Shown piece by piece: positions 15,944-25,561 of a stretch of DNA of 64,000 nt (position 1 is the stretch's first letter; each line of letters opens with the position of its first letter). This DNA comes from Nocardia araoensis NBRC 100135 (GTDB lineage: Bacteria; Actinomycetota; Actinomycetes; Mycobacteriales; Mycobacteriaceae), in the NCBI RefSeq assembly GCF_000308435.1, contig NZ_BAFR01000071.1, positions 53,599-117,598 of the forward strand, given 5' to 3'. Made by a program: the position numbers and the translations under genes. Below the pieces are notes generated by a model that searched no databases, was not told the DNA's origin, and saw nothing but the letters and a program-made list of their open reading frames with translations.

Positions 15944-16468
15944 CTACAGCCAGGTCAACGTGATGTCCATGGTCTCCAGCCACCCCTCGAAGGTGTGGCC
16001 GTTGGCGGCGATGCCGTCGATGGCGGCCGTGGCGTGCTGCACGGCCGCCTCGGCGTCGGCGAGGCTGATCAGGCCCGCGGCGTGTGCGGCGATCAGCTCG
16101 TCGACGTCGAGCAGCTGGGTCTCGCGCGCGGAGCGCACGACGATGTCGAGGTAGTGATCGACGGACTTCCACTTCTTCGGCGCGACCGGCGTGAAATCAC
16201 CGATGTCGAGGTAGTAGTCCTGGTCGCGCCGATGCGCGGGCAGGTAGTGGAAGATGGTGGCGCGCAGGTGCAGCTTCGGCAGCAACCAGGACTCGATGTA
16301 GCGGAACTGCGGGTGATCCGAGGTGCGCGCCATGTACAGGCCCCACGGCTCGACGTGGTACTTCTCGACCGGGCGCACGAAGCCTTTCGGATCCGTGTTC
16401 GTCAGATCCGCGAGGTTGAAGTACTCGACCTTGGGCCGGTGCACGTCGACGATGGGTGCCTGCGTCAT
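15944..16468 (-). CDS. DUF402 domain protein (paralogue 1)
   Basis: 174 residues. The DUF402 core has the order HRPKVEYFNLADLTNTDPKG, HVEPWGLYMAR, YIESWLLPKLHLRATIF, DYYLDIGDFTP, KKWKSVDHYLDIVV, then LLDVDELIAAHAAGLI. DUF402 is a beta-barrel fold; characterised relatives include nucleoside-diphosphate phosphatases, but here the function is unproven. It is soluble and lacks a signal or membrane anchor. It is closely similar over its whole length to the next gene upstream on this strand (16526-17176), which points to tandem duplication. The C-terminal EGWLETMDITLTWL is shared with the paralogue. Confidence 0.9.
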   Translation of the reverse strand: MTQAPIVDVHRPKVEYFNLADLTNTDPKGFVRPVEKYHVEPWGLYMARTSDHPQFRYIESWLLPKLHLRATIFHYLPAHRRDQDYYLDIGDFTPVAPKKWKSVDHYLDIVVRSARETQLLDVDELIAAHAAGLISLADAEAAVQHATAAIDGIAANGHTFEGWLETMDITLTWL

Positions 16469-16525
16469 GCATCAAGAATCTACCGCCGTTCCCGATGCGT
16501 CGAGCCGGAGACAGTAATCGGCGGG

Positions 16526-17176
16526 CTACATCCAGGTGAGGGTGATGCCGTGGGTGGCAAGCCAGCTCTCCACGCGGTGATCGTGCGCGGCCAGCCCGTC
16601 CAGTACGGCCGTGGCCCGCTCGAACGCCCGGTGCGCCTGCGCCGTGTCGACCAGTCCCGCGGCGTGTGCGGCGAGCAGCTCGTCGACGCCGAGCAGTTCG
16701 GCGGTGCCGCCGCGGCGCACGGCGATGGACAAGTACTGGTCCACCGCCTTCCAGCGCTTCTGGCCGACCCGGGTGAACTCGCCGACGTCGAGGCGGTAGA
16801 CCGGTTCCCGGTGGTGCGCCGGGTTGGTCCGCGCCAGGGTCGCGCGCAACGACAGGCCCGGCAGCAACCAGGATTCGAGGTAGTGCGAATCCGCTCCGCC
16901 GACTCGGCGCGCCATGTAGAGGCCCCACGGCTCGACGTGGAAGCGGTCGACTGGGCGGACGAAGCCCTTGGCGTCGGTGTTGCTGAGTTCGGCCAGATTG
17001 AAGAACTCCACTCGCGGCCGATGCGGCGCCGGTCTGACCGCGGGGATCGGCCCCGGTGGGGCGGCCGTGGCGGCGCCTGCGACGGAGGGAACCACCGCGC
17101 GGATGTCTCTGGCGACGTACCCGGCGAGGCCGGTCACGGCCGGCACGGCGACGAGCAATGGAATCAGACCGCTCAT
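16526..17176 (-). CDS. Membrane-anchored DUF402 domain protein (paralogue 2)
   Basis: 216 residues. A hydrophobic N-terminal segment (GLIPLLVAVPAVTGLAGYVA, residues 3-22) and an Ala/Pro linker are followed from about 55 by the same DUF402 core as paralogue 1 (PRVEFFNLAELSNTDAKG, HVEPWGLYMAR, YLESWLLPGLSLRATLA, DVGEFTRVGQKRWKAVDQYL, LLGVDELLAAHAAGLV, ending SWLATHGITLTWM). AAGGAC precedes the ATG. The anchor makes this copy membrane-bound or secreted, whereas its tandem partner is cytoplasmic. The two copies may have split roles. Function unknown. Confidence 0.9.
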   Translation of the reverse strand: MSGLIPLLVAVPAVTGLAGYVARDIRAVVPSVAGAATAAPPGPIPAVRPAPHRPRVEFFNLAELSNTDAKGFVRPVDRFHVEPWGLYMARRVGGADSHYLESWLLPGLSLRATLARTNPAHHREPVYRLDVGEFTRVGQKRWKAVDQYLSIAVRRGGTAELLGVDELLAAHAAGLVDTAQAHRAFERATAVLDGLAAHDHRVESWLATHGITLTWM

Positions 17177-17625
17177 GGCTCTTGTCCTTCACGTCCGAAC
17201 AACCAGATCAGGTTACACCTGGGGCGGGGCGCTCGCGCGGCTCGCGATAAGGTGTTCTCCGACACGAAACCTGTTGCAGCAACGGACATTTCGGACATGT
17301 AACCGTTTGCGCCGAGCGGGCGCGGACCGGCTGTGAGGACGCGCTCGAAGCGCCGGACTCCGTGGCGCCGAGGGCGATAGGGGTGCGCTCGCGCTGTGTC
17401 GCCGAAAGTGTTTGGAAGCGTTTGCTTTCGGTATACCCCACCGCGCGGTGTCGCTTGTCTTCTTTGTTCACGATGGCCGACGGGGTGGCTCGATCACGTG
17501 CCGGGGCGCGGGCTCGTGGCGCTCCGCGGCAGCCGGTCGGCGACCCGTCGTGCTGTGACCGGTTTCACAGCGCGAAGAGGGTAGGGTATCGACCGGCTCG
17601 TGACCGCTCGTCGTCCACGCGAACC
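17177..17625. other. Intergenic region upstream of uvrB
   Basis: About 450 bp with no gene I can support. It holds an inverted repeat CCGAAAG (17402-17408) / CTTTCGG (17425-17431) with a 16-nt loop and no T tract. The divergent promoter of the membrane-anchored DUF402 gene should lie at its left end and the uvrB promoter at its right end. No LexA box of the TCGAAC-N4-GTTCGA type is visible. Confidence 0.5.
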
Positions 17626-17647
17626 TGTCGGTGGGTGGGCCTACGCT
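17626..17647 (+). promoter_or_regulatory. RecA-NDp/PafBC-type promoter of uvrB
   Basis: TGTCGGTG (17626-17633), exactly 8 nt, then TACGCT (17642-17647) fits the mycobacterial DNA-damage promoter pattern TGTCRGTG-N8-TANNNT recognised with the help of PafBC. A start site 6-8 nt after the -10 falls at about 17654-17655, on or next to the uvrB ATG at 17655, so the transcript would be leaderless. The same pattern occurs before uvrA in this window. Confidence 0.8.
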
Positions 17648-17654
17648 GGTGAGC

Positions 17655-19844
<2,190 letters not shown>

Positions 19845-19860
19845 TCCGGGGCGCAGCGGC

Positions 19861-19902
19861 GCCGCCTCCGCGGGCCGTTCCGGGAACGACCGCGGAGGCG
19901 GC
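19861..19902. terminator. Hairpin terminator between uvrB and VOC gene
   Basis: GCCGCCTCCGCGG (19861-19873) pairs perfectly with CCGCGGAGGCGGC (19890-19902). The loop itself holds GTTCC/GGAAC and can extend the structure. There is no T tract. It lies between two convergent genes (stops at 19844 and 19910) and probably ends transcription from both sides. Confidence 0.7.
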
Positions 19903-19909
19903 CGAGCCG

Positions 19910-20380
19910 TCAGGCCTGGGTGGCCATCCATTCGTTCACCCGGCGCTCGGCCTCTTCGCGCGAGACGTCCTCGACCTTGGTGAGCACCACCCAGCGGTGG
20001 CCGAAGGGATCGATCACCACGCCGAACCGGTCGCCGGTCACGAAGGTCTGCGGCTCCTCGACCTTGCGGGCGCCGTGTTCGACGGCGCGCCGGACCACGG
20101 CGTCGACATCGGGGCAGTAGTGCACGATCGAGGTGTGCACCCACTCCCCGTTCGGAGCCAGCACGCCGTTGTCCGGGATGGGCAGCCCCATTTGCAGGGT
20201 CGAGTCGCCGATCTTCAGTTCGGCGTGCGCGGGCTGCCCGTCGGGCAGGTCGTTGCGAGTGATCACCTCGGCCTCGAAAACGGCGGTGTAGAAATCGATC
20301 GCTTTGTTGCCGTCACCGACCGCGAGGAAACAGGTGATCGAGTGGTAGCCGTCGGCGATGGGATTCACTGTGTTCGTCAT
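19910..20380 (-). CDS. VOC-superfamily (PhnB/glyoxalase-like) protein
   Basis: 156 residues from ATG; the frame stays open upstream but the product beginning MTNTVNPIADGYHSITCFLA fits PhnB-like proteins. Paired beta-alpha-beta-beta-beta modules are recognisable: SITCFLAVGDGNKAIDFYTAVF (first module), ELKIGDSTLQMGLP and the closing TFVTGDRFGVVIDPFGHRWVV. The 'GDR.gvv.DPFGHrW' end is typical of PhnB/YecM-type VOC proteins that often act in resistance or as metal-dependent enzymes. The substrate is unknown. It is divergent from an AraC gene at 20433 with a 52-bp shared promoter. Confidence 0.88.
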   Translation of the reverse strand: MTNTVNPIADGYHSITCFLAVGDGNKAIDFYTAVFEAEVITRNDLPDGQPAHAELKIGDSTLQMGLPIPDNGVLAPNGEWVHTSIVHYCPDVDAVVRRAVEHGARKVEEPQTFVTGDRFGVVIDPFGHRWVVLTKVEDVSREEAERRVNEWMATQA

Positions 20381-20432
20381 GACCACTACTTTCGCCGGTC
20401 CGGGCACAGGGGTCTTGTAAGAAAGCGACACC

Positions 20433-21335
20433 GTGCCGAGTAGCGCCGAATCATCCGCCGCGGGGCCGCCACGGCCCCGCAATCCCCTTGCGCCCGCGGA
20501 CACCAAAGGCATCCTGCATCCGGACGAGCAGGCGAAACATCGCTCTCTGGTCCGCTTGCCGCCGAGTCCCGCGGTCGACCGCTACGTCGAGTGGTATTGG
20601 GCGGTGGGCTGGGATCTGCGCGGCAGACCGCCGTACCGGGCGGAGGTCCTGTCCTATCCGAGCGTGAACGTCACCTTCGAGCGGTCCGAGACGCGCACCG
20701 GAGGATTCGTCAACGGTGTGACCACCACGAAATTCATTCGCGAACTGAGCGGGCTCGGGGAGACGTTCGGCATCCGCTTCCGTGCGGGCGGGTTCGGCGC
20801 GTTCACCGGTCTGGATGTCGGCTCGTTCCGCGATCGCGCGGTACCGCTGGCGGACGTGCTGCCCGACGCCACGAGCCTGACCGAACGTGTGCTGGAGGCG
20901 CCGACTGTCGAGCGCCGCCGCCGCGTCGTCGAGGAATACCTCGCGGACCATCCCGCGGTCGAGGACCCGACCTATCGGTTGGTGCTGCGCATCGTCGACG
21001 CCATGGCCACCGATCAGGAGCTCACCAGGGTCGATCAGATCGCGGAACGGTTCGATGTACCCGCCCGCACGCTGCAGCGCATGTTCCGCCGCTACGTCGG
21101 CGCCGGGCCGAAATGGGTGCTGCGGCGCTACCGATTGCAGGACGGCGCCGATCTGCTCGCGAAAGGCCGTACCGAAGATCTCGCGGCGTTGGCCGCGGAA
21201 CTGGGCTATTTCGACCAGGCGCACTTCTCGCGTGAGTTCACCGCGGAAGTGGGTATGGCACCTGGGGAATACGCCAAGAATTCCCTACGCCTCCGCAACG
21301 AGGTCACCGCCAAGGTCATCCCGACGAGGACTTAG
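20433..21335 (+). CDS. AraC-family transcriptional regulator
   Basis: 300 residues (GTG start). The N-terminal 150 residues (VDRYVEWYWAVGWDLRGRPP, SYPSVNVTFE, FGIRFRAGGFGAFTG) match the DUF6597-type sensor found in many actinobacterial AraC proteins. The C-terminal HTH_18 spans about 195-285 (RVDQIAERFDVPARTLQRMF, AALAAELGYFDQAHFSREF, GMAPGEYAK). Its effector is unknown. It is divergent from the VOC gene and followed after 28 bp by a DoxX gene, so it may control either or both. Confidence 0.94.
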   Translation: MPSSAESSAAGPPRPRNPLAPADTKGILHPDEQAKHRSLVRLPPSPAVDRYVEWYWAVGWDLRGRPPYRAEVLSYPSVNVTFERSETRTGGFVNGVTTTKFIRELSGLGETFGIRFRAGGFGAFTGLDVGSFRDRAVPLADVLPDATSLTERVLEAPTVERRRRVVEEYLADHPAVEDPTYRLVLRIVDAMATDQELTRVDQIAERFDVPARTLQRMFRRYVGAGPKWVLRRYRLQDGADLLAKGRTEDLAALAAELGYFDQAHFSREFTAEVGMAPGEYAKNSLRLRNEVTAKVIPTRT

Positions 21336-21363
21336 TTGCCGGACAGCCGACGAGGAGTTGGAC

Positions 21364-21777
21364 ATGGACGTCGTGGTGTTGATCGGACGGGTGCTGTTCG
21401 CGCTGCTTTTCCTGACTTCCGCCCTCGGGCATTTCACCCAGACCGAGGCGATGGCGGGGTATGCGCGGAGCAAGGGCGTCCCGATGGGGAAGGCCGCCGT
21501 GCTCGGCTCGGGCGCGCTGTTTCTTCTGGGCGGTCTCGGTGTGCTGTTGGGTATCTGGGCCGATCTCGGGTCGCTGCTGCTGGTCGTCGCGCTGCTGCCG
21601 ACGGCGGCCGTGATGCACCGGTTCTGGCAGGAGTCCGATCCGCAGACCAGGCAGGGCGAGATGATCCATTTCAACAAGGACGTCGCCTTGGCGGGCGCCG
21701 CCCTGATGCTGTTCGCGTTCTTCGCGCATGTCGACGAACTCGGATTGACCATCACCGGGCCTCTTTTCGACCTCTAG
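21364..21777 (+). CDS. DoxX-family membrane protein
   Basis: 137 residues, ATG with GAGGAG upstream. Four membrane segments are seen at about 3-20, 44-62 (AVLGSGALFLLGGLGVLLG), 65-85 and 105-122. The first carries the DoxX-like VVLIGRVLFALLFLTSALGH and is followed by MAGYARSKGVP. DoxX/DoxD proteins occur in redox and thiol-stress complexes of the membrane. It is co-directional with the AraC gene 28 bp upstream, so the two may be co-transcribed. Confidence 0.9.
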   Translation: MDVVVLIGRVLFALLFLTSALGHFTQTEAMAGYARSKGVPMGKAAVLGSGALFLLGGLGVLLGIWADLGSLLLVVALLPTAAVMHRFWQESDPQTRQGEMIHFNKDVALAGAALMLFAFFAHVDELGLTITGPLFDL

Positions 21778-21832
21778 TCCCCGCCCCGCGCGCTAATATT
21801 GCGCGTCCTTTTCTCGGCAGGAAGGCGAAGCC

Positions 21833-21892
21833 ATGGACATCATCGGGGCGATTCTCGGCATATTCTGGGCAAACTATCGGCAGTGGCCCTAG
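21833..21892 (+). pseudogene. Tiny ORF resembling the start of a GlsB/YeaQ membrane protein
   Basis: A 19-codon frame MDIIGAILGIFWANYRQWP preceded by a good AGGAAGG site. The first eight residues look like the start of small GlsB/YeaQ/YmgE stress membrane proteins (typically 'MxIIGAILGGLIxG...'). The sequence then loses the pattern and stops. It could be a truncated remnant or a genuine micropeptide; the sequence alone does not decide. It stands alone between the DoxX and universal stress protein genes. Confidence 0.3.
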
Positions 21893-22263
21893 CCGCACAG
21901 TGGTCCCAGCTTGATCGGTCCGTTCCGGGTGCGTGTCGCACGTGCGCGGCGGGCCGATCTTCCTGTGACCGACCTGGCTCTGTGATCAATATCCCAGGGC
22001 CGCAAAGCCCTTCGAAGCGGTTGTGGCATATCACAGGTTTAGTTCTGCGAAATTGAATCCGCCCTGGTGGTTCCGGCCCTTCCGGCATTCCCTGGCGAAT
22101 CCGCGGCGGGAATGGCCGAACAGCCCCGAGTGTGATGTCTTGCGATTTCTGAATTTTCCACACTGTTTGCGGCTATGGTCGACCCCAGTCGCCGCGCCGG
22201 CGCTCCGTCGAACCGGGGCGAACCCGTGCGCAGCACCCGACACACCGCATAGTTGGAGGAGAA
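21893..22263. other. Intergenic region upstream of the universal stress protein gene
   Basis: About 370 bp, with lower G+C than the genes around it, especially 21970-22165. No frame with coding bias is seen. A GGGCCGCAAAGCCC dyad (about 22000-22013) is present, but it does not match the DosR consensus closely. The promoter of the following gene is expected near 22150-22250. Confidence 0.45.
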
Positions 22264-22716
22264 ATGACCGCCTACCGGACCATTGTCGTCGGTACCGATG
22301 GCTCGGACTCGTCGTATGTCGCCGTCGAGAAGGCAGGGGCCCTGGCCGGCGTTTCCGGCGCGACCCTGGTCGTGGCCTGCGCGTACTACCCGACCGACGA
22401 CCGCGATGTCGCCGCCGCGGCCGACGTGCTCAAGGAGGAGGCCTACCAGGTACGCGGTTCCGCGCCGACCACCGAGATTCTGCGCATCGCCCGGGACAAG
22501 GCGATCGCGGCGGGTGCTGCCGACATCGTCGAGCGCGCCATCGTCGGCGAGCCGGTGGAATCGCTGCTGTCGCTGGTCAAGGAGGTCGACGCGGACCTGC
22601 TTGTCGTCGGTAACCGCGGCCTGAACACCCTGGCCGGACGGCTGCTCGGCTCGGTGCCCTCCGACGTGGCGCGCAAGTCTCGCTCCGACGTTCTGATCGT
22701 GCACACCGTGCGCTGA
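22264..22716 (+). CDS. Universal stress protein, Rv1636-like
   Basis: 150 residues, a single USP domain. The nucleotide-binding pattern is intact: VVGTDGSDSS at 9-18 and the G-x2-G-x9-G-S motif GNRGLNTLAGRLLGSVPS near 118-135, then DVLIVHT at the end. It closely resembles M. tuberculosis Rv1636, a cAMP-binding USP, and occupies the same position between uvrB and uvrA. It is probably a cytosolic cAMP/ATP-binding protein. GGAGGAG precedes the ATG, and a strong terminator follows. Confidence 0.95.
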   Translation: MTAYRTIVVGTDGSDSSYVAVEKAGALAGVSGATLVVACAYYPTDDRDVAAAADVLKEEAYQVRGSAPTTEILRIARDKAIAAGAADIVERAIVGEPVESLLSLVKEVDADLLVVGNRGLNTLAGRLLGSVPSDVARKSRSDVLIVHTVR

Positions 22717-22728
22717 GTCCGGTTCTGC

Positions 22729-22777
22729 CGAAAGGCCCCGTGCCATCGCGAATCGCGGTGCGGTACGGGGCCTTTCG
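22729..22777. terminator. Terminator between universal stress protein and HelD-like genes
   Basis: CGAAAGGCCCCGT (22729-22741) pairs perfectly with ACGGGGCCTTTCG (22765-22777). The stem can be lengthened past one mismatch, and a small inner CGCG-AAT-CGCG hairpin caps it. It lies between convergent genes and should act both ways. Confidence 0.85.
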
Positions 22778-22797
22778 TCGTTTCGAACGGCCCGCGA

Positions 22798-25095
22798 TCA
22801 GCGCAGCCGGTCGAGCACGCCGGGCAGGTCCGCGCTGTGCACGACGCCGAGCCGCTGGGTGGCGCGGGTGAGCGCGACGTACAGATCGTTGAGTCCGCGC
22901 GGCGATTCGGCCAGGATGTCCTGCGGTTCCACCAGGTAGACCGCGTCGAACTCCAATCCCTTCACCTCGTGCACGGTCAGCACCCGCACCGCGTCCCCCG
23001 CGAGGTCGGCCAGCCGTGGCGCCAGCGCCTGCGGCGCGATCACCGCCGTGGTGCCCGGCCCCGTCTCGGCCGCTACCAGCCGCGCCACCTCCGCACGCAC
23101 ATCGCCCGGCGCGACCCGGTACGCGCGCGGCGCCACGCCGGTCTCGCGGACCGAGCGCGGCGCGGTCGCCGTCGGATCGATGGCGGCGAGGACGTCGGCG
23201 GCCACGTCCATGATCTCCGCGGGGGTGCGGTAGTTGACGGTGAGCTCGGTCAGCTTCCACCGGGCCGCGACATAGGGCTCCAGCATCCGCTGCCACGAGG
23301 AGGTGCCCGCCGGGTCGCCGGTCTGCGCGACGTCGCCGACCACGGTGACCCACCGGTTCGGGATGCGTCGCATCACCATGCGCCAGGCCATCTCCGACAG
23401 CTCCTGCGCCTCGTCCACGATCACGTGGCCGTAGGTCCAGGTGCGGTCGCCCGCGGCCCGTTCCGCGGTCGTCTGACGAGTGCGGAAGTCCTGGCGCTCG
23501 GCCAGCTGGCTCGCGTCGATCAGGTCGTAGGCCATCAGGATCTCCGGATCGAGGTCGTCTTCCAGATCCTGGGGCGCGGAGCCGGTGAGGATGTCCAGAG
23601 CGTCCTGCGCTTCGGCGATCTGGGCGCGCCAGCGGCGGCGGGCGCGTTCGCGTTCCTCGGCATCGTCCACCCCGAGCAGTTCGGCCAGTTCGTCCAGCAG
23701 CGGCGCGTCGGCGGGGCTGAATCGCCCGTCGTCCGGCCGGAGCAATTCGGCGCGGTCGGCCGGGTCCAGCGAGCTCGCGGCCCGGTCCAGCCGCTTCGGG
23801 TCGGCGAGCAGGTCGGCCAGGACCTCCTGCGGGGACAGGATCGGCCACAGTTTCGCGATCGCGGTCTGGATCTGCGGGTCGGCGCGCATCTCGTCGCGGA
23901 TCTCGGTGAGATCGGCCGAGCTGAGCAGACTGGGGCCACCGGAGAGGTCGGCGCCCATGGTCGCGGCGAGTTGATCGGTCAGCGCATCGATCACCGAGGC
24001 GGCGAAGATCGGACGGGCGAGGTTGTGCGGGCGGCGCGAGGAGCGGGCGCGTCCTCGGGCCTTGGTGGCGATCTTGCGATCCAGCGTGACCGGATAGCCG
24101 TCGAAGCTCAGCCGGATCGGTTCGGCGGGCACCTCCTGACGATCGCGCACCGCCTGCTTGAGCACCTCGAGTATCGTCAGCGATCCCTTGATCTCGCCCG
24201 CGCGCAACGAGTCCTCGCGGGCGGCTCGGACGCCGGGGTACAGATCGCCGATGGTGGACAGCAGCACGCCGGTCTCGCCGAGCGACGGCAGCACCTGTCC
24301 GATGTAGTCGAGGAAGGTGGCGTTCGGCCCGATGATCAGCACGCCGCTCTTGGCCAGCTGCTGGCGGTAGGTGTAGAGCAGATACGCCGCCCGATGCAGC
24401 GCGACGGCGGTCTTGCCGGTGCCGGGGCCGCCCTGCACCACGAGCACGCTCTTGTGCTCGGAGCGGATGATCGCGTCCTGCTCGTGCTGGATGGTCTCGA
24501 CGATGTCGTTCATGTGACCGGTGCGCGCGGCGTTGAGCGCGGACAGCAGCGCGCTCTCGCTGCCGACGCCGCCGTCGGCGTCGGTGACGCCCGCCCGGCG
24601 CGCGGCCTCCAGATCGAGGTACTCGTCGTTGATCGCGGTCACCTTGCGGTTGCGCGAGCGGATGTGCCTGCGCCGGGTCACGCCGTCCGGCGCCGCGGTG
24701 GTGGCCAGGTAGAACGGCCGCGCCAGCGGGGCCCGCCAGTCCAGCAGCAGGCTCTCGTAGTCGTCCTTCTCATCGAGGATGCCCAGCCTGCCGATGTAGC
24801 GGTATTCGTCCTGTTCACCGTCGAGGTCGATGCGGCCGAAGCACAGGCCGTGCTCGGCGGCATCGTATTTCGCCAGGTCCTCGGAGTAGAGCTGGGTGAA
24901 CGACTCCCGTTCGCTGCGGGCCTGCGGGGTGCCGCCGGTCTCCAGCAGCACGGTGCGCAGCCGGTTGCGCGCGTAGTCGCGCATCTCGTCGAGCCGCTGG
25001 TACAGCACCGACAGGTAGGCCTGCTCCTGATCGGTTTCGCGGGTCCGCTCGGGGGCGCCGTCGTGGGCGGCACGGTCCTGAGTGAGGTCGGGCAA
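22798..25095 (-). CDS. HelD/HelR-like RNA polymerase-associated SF1 ATPase
   Basis: 765 residues from a TTG start chosen because AAGGAG lies 6 nt upstream; an in-frame start 60 bp earlier lacks such a site. The N-terminal coiled arm (residues 20-110) and WRAPLARPFY near 120 are HelD hallmarks. UvrD/PcrA-like ATPase motifs follow: GGPGTGKTA at about 223-229, VIVDEAQELS, VVGDVAQTGDP, NYRTPAEIM, VHEVKGLEFDAVYLV and LYVALTRATQRLG. HelD proteins pull stalled RNA polymerase off DNA, and HelR members protect it from rifamycins. I see no rifamycin-associated element upstream. It follows the GGDEF and monooxygenase-like genes on the same strand. Confidence 0.9.
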   Translation of the reverse strand: MPDLTQDRAAHDGAPERTRETDQEQAYLSVLYQRLDEMRDYARNRLRTVLLETGGTPQARSERESFTQLYSEDLAKYDAAEHGLCFGRIDLDGEQDEYRYIGRLGILDEKDDYESLLLDWRAPLARPFYLATTAAPDGVTRRRHIRSRNRKVTAINDEYLDLEAARRAGVTDADGGVGSESALLSALNAARTGHMNDIVETIQHEQDAIIRSEHKSVLVVQGGPGTGKTAVALHRAAYLLYTYRQQLAKSGVLIIGPNATFLDYIGQVLPSLGETGVLLSTIGDLYPGVRAAREDSLRAGEIKGSLTILEVLKQAVRDRQEVPAEPIRLSFDGYPVTLDRKIATKARGRARSSRRPHNLARPIFAASVIDALTDQLAATMGADLSGGPSLLSSADLTEIRDEMRADPQIQTAIAKLWPILSPQEVLADLLADPKRLDRAASSLDPADRAELLRPDDGRFSPADAPLLDELAELLGVDDAEERERARRRWRAQIAEAQDALDILTGSAPQDLEDDLDPEILMAYDLIDASQLAERQDFRTRQTTAERAAGDRTWTYGHVIVDEAQELSEMAWRMVMRRIPNRWVTVVGDVAQTGDPAGTSSWQRMLEPYVAARWKLTELTVNYRTPAEIMDVAADVLAAIDPTATAPRSVRETGVAPRAYRVAPGDVRAEVARLVAAETGPGTTAVIAPQALAPRLADLAGDAVRVLTVHEVKGLEFDAVYLVEPQDILAESPRGLNDLYVALTRATQRLGVVHSADLPGVLDRLR

Positions 25096-25179
25096 ACTGA
25101 ACTCCTTGTCACCGCGAACAGGCGCGAGCGCGCCGCCGGGATCGGGCGGGTGCACGCACGGAAAGCAGAGTTGTCGAGT

Positions 25180-25551
25180 CTACTGGGGTTGCGACGGACT
25201 CGCCGTAACCGCAGGTCCTGCCACCGGCGCCGGGGCGGAGGCAACGTCGGCGGGCGGTGTGAGCTGCACCGGCGTGAAGTGCTCGACCACCGGGAACGGG
25301 TCGTAGAAGTGGTGTAGCAGGTCCTTCCAGCGCTGGTACTGCGGCGAGCCGCGGAATCCGGCGACGTGGTCCTCCAGCCGGTCCCATTCCACCCGCAGCA
25401 GGTAGCTGCCCGGCGACTCGACACCGCGCGACAGCGACAGCGACCGGAAGCCGGGCATGCTTTCGATGATCGGCCGTGCCACGGCGAAGGCGGCTTCGAA
25501 ATCGGCGGCGAGTTCGGGGCGAACCGGCAGCAGGGCGTGTTCGATGATCAT
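25180..25551 (-). CDS. Antibiotic-biosynthesis-monooxygenase (ABM) domain protein
   Basis: 123 residues. The first 95 form one ABM ferredoxin-like domain (IIEHALLPVRPELAADFEAAF, SMPGFRSLSLSRGVESPGSY, LLRVEWDRLEDHVAGFRGSP, QYQRWKDLLHHFYDPFPVVEHF). An unstructured Ala/Pro tail follows. Such domains act in small cofactor-free oxygenases or as heme-binding/quinol-related proteins, and the chemistry here is unknown. It starts 10 bp after the GGDEF gene and precedes the HelD-like gene by 84 bp, so it may be the middle gene of a three-gene unit. Confidence 0.88.
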   Translation of the reverse strand: MIIEHALLPVRPELAADFEAAFAVARPIIESMPGFRSLSLSRGVESPGSYLLRVEWDRLEDHVAGFRGSPQYQRWKDLLHHFYDPFPVVEHFTPVQLTPPADVASAPAPVAGPAVTASPSQPQ

Positions 25552-25561
25552 GGCGAACCCG

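Noticed and set aside
17177..17654. LexA (SOS) box before uvrB
   Set aside because: No TCGAAC-N4-GTTCGA or close variant is present; the PafBC-type promoter explains damage control better.
22000..22013. GGGCCGCAAAGCCC dyad upstream of the universal stress gene as a DosR box
   Set aside because: Beyond the outer GGG/CCC only three inner positions agree with GGGACTTTAGTCCC, and the M. tuberculosis orthologue Rv1636 is not known as a DosR target.
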